64,000 bases of DNA. Source: Annulohypoxylon bovei var. microspora. Its lineage: Eukaryota; Ascomycota; Sordariomycetes; Xylariales; Hypoxylaceae. Positions 57,435 through 64,000 of this stretch are shown one piece after another (position 1 is the first letter of the stretch; each line of letters opens with the position of its first letter). The notes beneath the pieces are model-generated. The model was not told where the DNA came from and did no database searches. It was given only the letters and a program-made list of their open reading frames with translations. The translations under genes were made by a program, and so were the position numbers. The DNA is taken from contig MU405234.1 of assembly GCA_022836615.1 (NCBI GenBank), positions 124,001 through 188,000 of the forward strand, in the 5' to 3' direction.

Positions 57435-59118
57435 CTAAGTCATTGCCTCGCCAGAGTTCGTCTGTCTTCTAGAGTCTTCCGACCAAACGTCGCCCAGGCC
57501 GGGAAGGGAGCCAGTTCCTCCAACACCACCTTTACGAGGGCCCTTAACCTCGAGATCAGCCGCTACGATGTTCATTCGTCGAATTCGCTCGATAGCTTCT
57601 CTCTCGTAGTTATTAGCGGCATCTAATGCCTTCTTCTGCATCGCAGCTCGGGCATTGGTGGAGACAGCAACAAGGAGCTAAACCAAGATCTCAGCAATGT
57701 ATCACTAATTCCAACAAACATATATTGACTCACCTTGTCAATGGTATTGATCCGAGCATTCAAACTCCCATTCTTGATCATATTTACCAGCTCTGGCTCG
57801 ATAGACTCCCCGGGTTTGGCGAAGGTAGCGTTCATGCTGTCCAAGGTAACGCACGAAAACGGTAAGAAGTATTGAACGATACACTTGCTGCGAATTTGCG
57901 AGAAAAGAGTAGAAGCATGCTTCTGGAGATTTATGTCGAGGAAATAATCGTTTGCATATGAGTCGATGATTTCCAAGCAAGAAGAGTATCGTCCGTTGAC
58001 GAACATAGAGACAGCCTTGCGGATATGTGGCTCGAGTTCGAGGTAGTTTCTAAAACTAGAATTGTCCAGAACTCTGGACTGCAACTCCAATCGGTCCATC
58101 GAAGCGAGTGCTAGAAGTCCACCATATGTAGCGATATCATTTGGACTCACGGTGTCGTTATAGCGATGACAGTTGTTCGGGTCGCCAACCTCAAGAAAGC
58201 ATCTCGCAGCTTCGTAAAATTTGCCGAGACCAAGCTGTGCTAGACCAGAAACTATCTTCTGGTAGGGTTGCTCAGTGTTCTGTTCTTCAACGTTGCTGAT
58301 ATTCACCGCTAGAACCTTGTTCACATTGGCCAATACTCCGGCCCAGTCGCGCTTTTGTAGCATGATACTGACAACATGCTTACCGACATCTTGAATATGA
58401 GATTGGGTACTGGCGTCGGGCCTCATTTTGATGTAGTACTCGGAGGCTGCGGATAGATCACCAACAGATTCTAAGTGTTCGCCGAGATCACGGTGGCCAA
58501 TCTAAGATCATTAGCATGATATAATATGATGGCGCTGCCAGCTCGGCTTGGATAAGGCTCCATACCCTAATGCTTTCTTTGACTAGATTATTCTTGTATC
58601 CCTTGAGCTCTGCTTCCATTCGAAGAGTCTCTATCTTATTTGCCCGGTCTGTCTTACTCACCCAAGCATCGTCCCATCTAGCCTCAGGTTCGTCCGGTGC
58701 GGCAGCACGAATGCATTCCCAAGCATCGCGATATCGTTGGATGTCCTTCCCGCGTTTGGCCTCTATCACGGCAGCCTTTAGAGCGTCGACGCATAGGGGC
58801 ACAGAGCATTGTCCGATCAATAATAGTCGCTCAAAACGAGTACGACCTAGTTAGATAAAGGGTTAGTTTATATTGTTGTGAGATATGGGAGCGATGAGGG
58901 TACAGGTAATAGACGAGGTGGACTGCAAACGAGGAAAGGGACAAACCTCTGTAGTTGGAAATGTAAAGGTCAAGATCTAACTTCGGGGCATCTACCAGTG
59001 TGTCAGCATTAGCTTCTTTCTACGACTTTTGTTGGAACTGTGTCGTACCTCTTACGATGATGCCGCCCTGGTTATCCATGGTGGTAAAGTAGGCGAGCAG
59101 ATTCTGCTCGGCCGCCAT
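57435..59118 (-). CDS. CSN1: COP9 signalosome complex subunit 1
   Basis: PCI-domain scaffold subunit of the COP9 signalosome, which removes Nedd8 from cullins and controls development and light response in filamentous fungi. Five exons (59118-59049, 58991-58947, 58846-58566, 58501-57734, 57677-57435) joined by four short introns give 468 residues, normal for the family. The start MAAEQNLLAYFTTMDNQGG leads into DLDLYISNYRGRTRFERLL, a segment shared with Rpn7/CSN1. A TPR-like helical region follows (IGHRDLGEHLESVGDLSAAS, GKFYEAARCFLEVGDPN). The PCI module lies about 270-400 (ELEPHIRKAVSMFVNGRYS, IEPELVNMIKNGSLNARI). The tail PRKGGVGGTGSLPGLGDVW is Gly-rich. CSN1 is preferred over Rpn7 because of the N-terminal match and the tail; confidence in the superfamily is near certain. 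Confidence 0.93.
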
Positions 59119-62100
59119 ACTGCCGATACTGAGTGATCGGAGCCTGACGTTTAGATTGTCTCGTTCTGGCAGAAAGTATGAAGAGTCAACTTGTCGCGTG
59201 ACGATGACGATGACGATGACGATGCTACTAGTAGTTCCAGTGTTTATTCAGGTATGGTGTATGTACGATGTACGATGTATGAAGCAGATAAACAGATAAA
59301 TAGGTGGGAGGTTTAAGTTAAGGTAAGGTCCAACATGGTTGGCTGATAAAGCTGAGTCGTTGTTTTGGCGGGGTAGCTTCGACCCGACAGACACCTATTT
59401 GAATAACTATGGGGAACCTTGGAAACTTCTAACTTCCAAAAGTTCTAAATTCCATATTGACTTTGACTATCACCTTATCGCTTATCGGATTCTCACATGT
59501 TACGCATCCCATTGGTTCATAATCCAGGTACACGGGTACGTATGAAGCTAGCGTGTGCGTAGGGCTTAAGTGGGGTTAGCTTATTGACTGAGAAGGTCTT
59601 ACATAAGGTAGAGAAAGCGCTGTGATTCGCTGAGTCTAACCTCACGCATCTACCCAGAAAGGTAGTTAAAGCATCTTCAATGCTGCTTCTTCTTCCCACA
59701 CCAACTCTTCCGTTGATTATAACCATGGCTAGCTTGAGGGGTAAATATGTTTACATTGCTTAGGATCATATACATGTGAAAGCTGTTGGACTAGTACTGA
59801 CAACTATTAGATCGCATGCCACTTCTAAGAAATGAAATCAAGTGGGAAAGACTTCGTTTCTATTCTTTAATATATGTAGTATATATTCGTCTAGCTACCA
59901 ACCAGTTCAAGCGAAGGAACCAAAACTCATTTAATATCTACTGATCTAATTATAGAGCACATATATATATTCTGATGGGTGAATTAGATTCATGTCTTTT
60001 ATCTTACATATAAGCCAACCACCTCAAAGACCATTGGATCATTCAACAACTCATCAACCCGCCAAGCCATTATTCCCAATTCCTGCGACTCTATGGAGCA
60101 ATTCATTGTATGTGTGTAATCCATAGCAAATCTCTTCCCGTCTACCGGAAAATGCGGGAAGAATTACTCCCCGGGAGTTCAAGGAGGCCTCAATCTATTA
60201 TTTGGGAGTAGTGCATACCGACATTAGATACTGAGGGGTATTCGGAGCGGTTCATTCTATATTACCTACCTACCTAGGTATTATACCGGCTAAGAAGTGT
60301 TAGATTAAGATAGCTTACGAGTGTATAGAATTTGAATTGATGAGTAATAGAGCGTATACCTCGCTCTATGCTAAACACGATAAGCGCCGAACGTGTTATA
60401 AAACGAGGTTGACCATTCATCCATCACTAACTAGGTGGCGATGACTAATTCGGATCAAGTCAGGCTTGTTCTTCCTGATAGTTTTCGGGCGTTGTAGGAT
60501 AGCATTTTTTCTTCTCCCTGGCGGCCAAAATGAGCAGCATGTCGCGAATAGCGCCAAGATTCAGGTCTGGGCTTGGACGGTGACGCGAGCTCCAATCATC
60601 GCGTGTTCCGATTGATAGGAGCCTTGTCGGTGGAGAGGGCCAAGACGACAGTGTGCCGGTTTTCCGAGTTCCCAAGTAACTCTACCTAAACAACAACTAA
60701 CGTTTTATGAACATGTAAGTACCTATCTGCAGATGTGTAATGCAACATTGTACGGGGGCGAGGAAAATGCTAAGAAACGAGGCTTTTCGTTAGGTTGGGA
60801 ACGCATGTAAACCATTGATATCTTAATAGAAATATGTTTTTACTTTTCGGAATCTTCTATACTAACAAACATAGTCCTACGAGTAGGAAAATTGCTTGGC
60901 AACCTGGTCTAAGGCATGCCAAGACCGCCATGGGCACCCCGCGTAAGTGATCCATCATTTGAGACCTGCAATGATACCCCATGTTCCTGGCCAGTAAACG
61001 TGATTAGGTATGATGTCGTTAACACGCTAGGAGGCCGCCAGTGCAAAATTCCCATAGCCAGTATTCGTATTTACACCATGTCGAAAACCTTATGGATATC
61101 AGCTTCGCGGATTCATATTCGAAATTAATATCGAGGCTGGTAAAGTGTTGCGATAGTTCTTTTTATTTCTGGCATTTTTAACTTATCATGGATATCATCA
61201 AGTAAGGATGTAGTAACGTAAAGCAAACTACTTAAGTTGAAAACACTGAGATTGTAAGCACCTAGTTACTAGAAAATCAATTCAATTATTTACTCGTTAA
61301 GAGTCGACCGGTATTAAGAAAATGAATCTCAAAGTGTACATAGATTTTCAAGGTCCTGATTAAGCAACTTCAGCCTCGTACGTAATGAAGGACACTAGGT
61401 AACTAACTTTTAATCATCAATTCCATACTTACACACATCCACTTACATGTAAGTAATCATTCAACACCGAGGCAGGCCCGAAAACCAAGCTACCTCCTAA
61501 GACAATGGATACATTATAAGCTACCAAATTCCCCCCCTTTAGAAGGCAAGCTATGTGTGGTTTCTCGAGAATAGATGAGCCAGTTTCTCTAGATTATTAT
61601 CATTATATTTGCCGTATTAATAAGGTTTCTAAGGTTGAATGAAGATATCTGAATACCATAAACCTAACTAGTTAAGCTTAGAGGCCTCCGGTCAAAATCC
61701 ACGGTCACGTATATAATATGATGGGGACATTTAATTGGAAATTAATGCTCCAGTATAAGGATACCAAGCCTGACCTACATGTGAGCTTACACAAGAAACG
61801 GGATGCTGCTTTAACTCGATAGCAAAGGAAACTGCCTTTAACAAGATGCAACGGCTGCTGATGGTGTTGACAAGTTTAAACCTAGTTACATCAATATATC
61901 TATCTACCTATCTAATTCTAGGTCCTTAAGCTTGCCAAATATATATGCAATACAAATTCTATCTAGTTACCTACTACTGGGTAGGTACTAGGTAGACAAT
62001 GTGAAATGTTATAGCCAGACTGATCAGACTTGATCTACAACACATCCTAGATTCTCTTCGTATGGTATCCGAGGAGATATGTATGTATGCAATGGAGTCA

Positions 62101-62194
62101 CACTCATGTAAGTGAGATATTGATATCCGTACCTATCTGCTTTTTATATGTATCTACTATCTGTGCTTGCCGACCTACCTACTAGGTATAAGTG
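59119..62194. other. AT-rich intergenic region, no gene recognised
   Basis: About 3.1 kb. The proximal part is the CSN1 promoter and leader and holds a GACGAT run at 59201-59225. A stem-loop with a 7-bp stem (CTTCCCG/CGGGAAG) lies around 60134-60160. From about 61150 the DNA is strongly AT-rich. ORFs are below 75 codons. Confidence 0.5.
59201..59225. repeat. GACGAT microsatellite
   Basis: Four exact 6-bp units, located about 80-110 bp upstream of the CSN1 start codon on its promoter side. Confidence 0.85.
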
Positions 62195-62203
62195 CAAGTT
62201 GCG
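62195..62203. repeat. Left 9-bp target-site duplication of the MITE
   Basis: CAAGTTGCG directly adjoins the left terminal inverted repeat and recurs in the same orientation at 62867-62875. Confidence 0.8.
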
Positions 62204-62260
62204 CAGTAACTTTAACCAAACAGCCCAGTTTTTCCCTTAGAAACAGCCCATCCACTTTTT
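62204..62260 (+). repeat. Left terminal inverted repeat of the MITE
   Basis: 57 bp identical to the reverse complement of 62810-62866; the identity ends in a T run that differs in length between the arms. Confidence 0.92.
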
Positions 62261-62809
62261 GGTGGGTCTAAGCATTTGATTGGTTCTCGCTCACTGAACT
62301 AAGACTTAACATACAACACCTGTTTTTGCGCACGATTTCAATTATACCGTATTGTAAATAGACATTGAACTGGATGCACTGGATATATTTTGAAGCGCTT
62401 TGAAAGAGCTATTTAATGAATATAAAATCAATATTTAAAGTTGCGATTTGAAGATGTTAGGTAGATTAAAAGGTACTAAGGTAAGGAGGTATGGGGGGAA
62501 AGGTGTTAGACTAAGGGTATCACGTGATGACCCTCATCCCAACACACACAAAATATACTGATCTTTTCACCCTTGTAACATCTTCAAAATGTAACTTTAA
62601 ATACTAATATTATATTTATTAAATAGGTCTTTTGAAGCGCTTTCAAACGAATATAAGTTACCTCATGTAATAAGTAGGTGCGCAGCGGTATTAAGCATGC
62701 AAAACTCAATTGAATTACGATACATATATTTGTATGGCAGTTTGTATGCGAGAGAAGGTACCCTTGGTGGGATGCAGCTTTAGTGGAAAGTAACCAATAA
62801 GATGTATGA

Positions 62810-62866
62810 AAAAAGTGGATGGGCTGTTTCTAAGGGAAAAACTGGGCTGTTTGGTTAAAGTTACTG
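62810..62866 (-). repeat. Right terminal inverted repeat of the MITE
   Basis: Reverse complement of the left arm, ending GGTTAAAGTTACTG before the duplicated target. Confidence 0.92.
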
Positions 62867-62875
62867 CAAGTTGCG
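62867..62875. repeat. Right 9-bp target-site duplication of the MITE
   Basis: CAAGTTGCG, identical to 62195-62203 in the same orientation. Confidence 0.8.
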
Positions 62876-64000
62876 TGTATGACCCCCCGTTGAACCCCAT
62901 TGAACCTGCCATATCTTGTCCGTCTAACCCGTCCAACCCGTCGTGACTCGTACTTCCCACGCCGTGTGCATTCGCATTTCCTTAGCATTTCCCGGTTGCA
63001 TGTACTTGGGTAGCTCAAAGCTTCGGCGGCCCCGCGCTTGCCTTGCAGAGCATCTCCCAATTGTAGGTACCTACCACCTACCACCGGGACTACCTGCACC
63101 TTACAGGCTTACATCCAGGTACTAGGTATGTACATAGGTACCCACCCCCAAGCAATTTTGGCCGGTTCTAGTCCACCTAACCCAAACACTCAAGACCTGA
63201 CCTTGACTTTCTAAAAAAATCATCCCCACTTGAGCCACCATGTCTTCTTGAGCGTTCCATCGTCTCTTCCCCTTGAATGAAATGCCTCTATGGTCCGAAT
63301 TGACCTCGCACTTTCGCCAACTCTATTAGTTACTCTCCTCTAACATCATAGGGGACGAGATATCCCGATATCCCAGTCTTGCATCAGATATTCAACCCTC
63401 CTAGGCCTTAATCAGTATCGGCTTGCCTCTTCCCAGCCTTAGACATTGGACCGATCGGGTTCTTCCGACTACCGTACCTTGCTTTCATTTTTTTTCTTCT
63501 TCATTTCAATTCAATTTGATCTGTGTGTCTCCGTCCGTCACCCATTTTTCATCACAAGACATCAGACGCGACAAATCCTCGTCCCGGTAGGTCAGGTATT
63601 TTCCCGGTACATACCCTCGCCCGCCGTAGCCCTACAGATGCAATCTGTCTCCGAGACCCAATACTCTTTAGCCAAACAAGAGGCGAGAGAGAGAAGACTA
63701 TCCAAGCATACGTAATAGCGAAACTAGCCTTACTTTAGACACCTACAACATACCTAACCTTGGCAGCGTGGGCGCTTTGTATGCTATTACCTACCTGCGC
63801 TACTTGCATCAGCCATTGCCACTACCATTACCCCCGTCTTACCTTACCTTGGCTTCCTTTTTCTTCTTCTTCCTCTTCGATCAGCAATACCCAGATAAGA
63901 ACTACCTCTACTCTTTTCTTTCCTCTAGTTACCTTGTTACTTTATTTTCTAATTTTCTCTTGGCCGTCGTTGAATCCACTCATTTAATCATTGCGCTCAT
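62876..64000. other. Probable upstream leader of a gene beyond the window end
   Basis: From about 63200 to the end the plus strand becomes pyrimidine-rich with CTTCTTC and TTTCT tracts and short upstream ORFs, resembling the leaders of the forkhead and Hal4-type kinase genes in this window. No convincing coding start is present, so a plus-strand gene probably begins after base 64000. This is inferred from composition only. Confidence 0.35.

Larger units (their letters stand above)
62204..62866. mobile_element. Non-autonomous inverted-repeat DNA transposon (MITE), Mutator-like by duplication length
   Basis: 663-bp element. Its ends are a perfect 57-bp terminal inverted repeat beginning CAGTAACTTTAACCAAACAG (62204-62260) and its mirror (62810-62866). 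It is flanked by a 9-bp direct repeat CAAGTTGCG, as expected for a target-site duplication. A second pair of inverted blocks, 65 bp with ten mismatches and no gaps, lies inside (62395-62459 and 62576-62640), leaving a loop of 116 bp. There is no ORF that could be a transposase, so mobilisation would need an autonomous relative. A 9-bp duplication with long terminal repeats is typical of Mutator-like elements; hAT would give 8 bp. The superfamily call is inference, the element itself is directly seen. Confidence 0.82.

Noticed and set aside
62195..62875. hAT-type assignment of the MITE (ends begin CAG and finish CTG)
   Set aside because: An 8-bp duplication cannot be placed consistently with mirrored ends; only the 9-bp reading fits, which favours a Mutator-like origin.
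1..64000. Biosynthetic, defence or mobile gene cluster
   Set aside because: The genes are unrelated single-copy core functions with no shared pathway; no polyketide, peptide, terpene synthase, transposase or reverse transcriptase was recognised.

Overview
This is nuclear DNA from a filamentous ascomycete, most likely a Sordariomycete. The evidence is short GT-AG introns of about 50-290 bp with CTAAC-type branch sites, spacious intergenic DNA rich in CCTAGG/TACCTA motifs, a dispersed 5S rRNA gene of the Neurospora type, and a set of single-copy housekeeping genes. I see no prokaryotic features: no operons, CRISPR array or Shine-Dalgarno sites.

Layout: (1) 1-1784 (+), C-terminal part of a Cdc25-type Ras exchange factor cut by the window edge. 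(2) 5741-6702 (-), conserved hydrophilic protein of unknown function. (3) 8722-10011 (+), secreted SGNH/GDSL hydrolase. (4) 14562-16823 (+), forkhead transcription factor with a long leader. (5) 17974-19087 (-), autophagy factor ATG101, divergent from (6) 19822-21638 (+), peroxin PEX3. (7) 22224-23099 (-), TRAPP subunit BET5, divergent from (8) 24035-26612 (+), CaMKK-type kinase with seven exons. (9) About 8 kb with no recognisable gene. (10) 34754-36284 (+), Hal4/Sat4-type kinase. (11) A small RNA polymerase III cluster: 5S rRNA at 37910-38028 (+) and intron-containing tRNA-Arg(ACG) at 38147-38235 (-). (12) 39505-41044 (-), conserved disordered protein. (13) 47359-49899 (-), LCAT-like alpha/beta hydrolase. 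(14) 51359-52202 (-), Gtt1-type glutathione transferase, divergent from (15) 53040-53517 (+), 75-residue complex I subunit NDUFB4/B15 in four exons. (16) 54611-55379 (-), SAP18, divergent from (17) 56048-57118 (+), PRP18. (18) 57435-59118 (-), COP9 signalosome subunit CSN1. (19) 59119-64000, AT-rich DNA without genes, holding a 663-bp inverted-repeat transposon at 62204-62866 with a 9-bp target duplication.

The genes do not form a biosynthetic or defence cluster. They are unrelated core functions (signalling, autophagy, peroxisome biogenesis, vesicle tethering, splicing, chromatin, protein turnover), often in divergent pairs sharing an upstream region. The most original items are the foldback/MITE element, the tail-to-tail 5S/tRNA pair with compensatory stem changes in the 5S gene, the ATG101-PEX3 divergent pair, and two conserved genes of unknown function.

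Exon structures were worked out by hand from splice signals and protein continuity; untranslated regions are not resolved.
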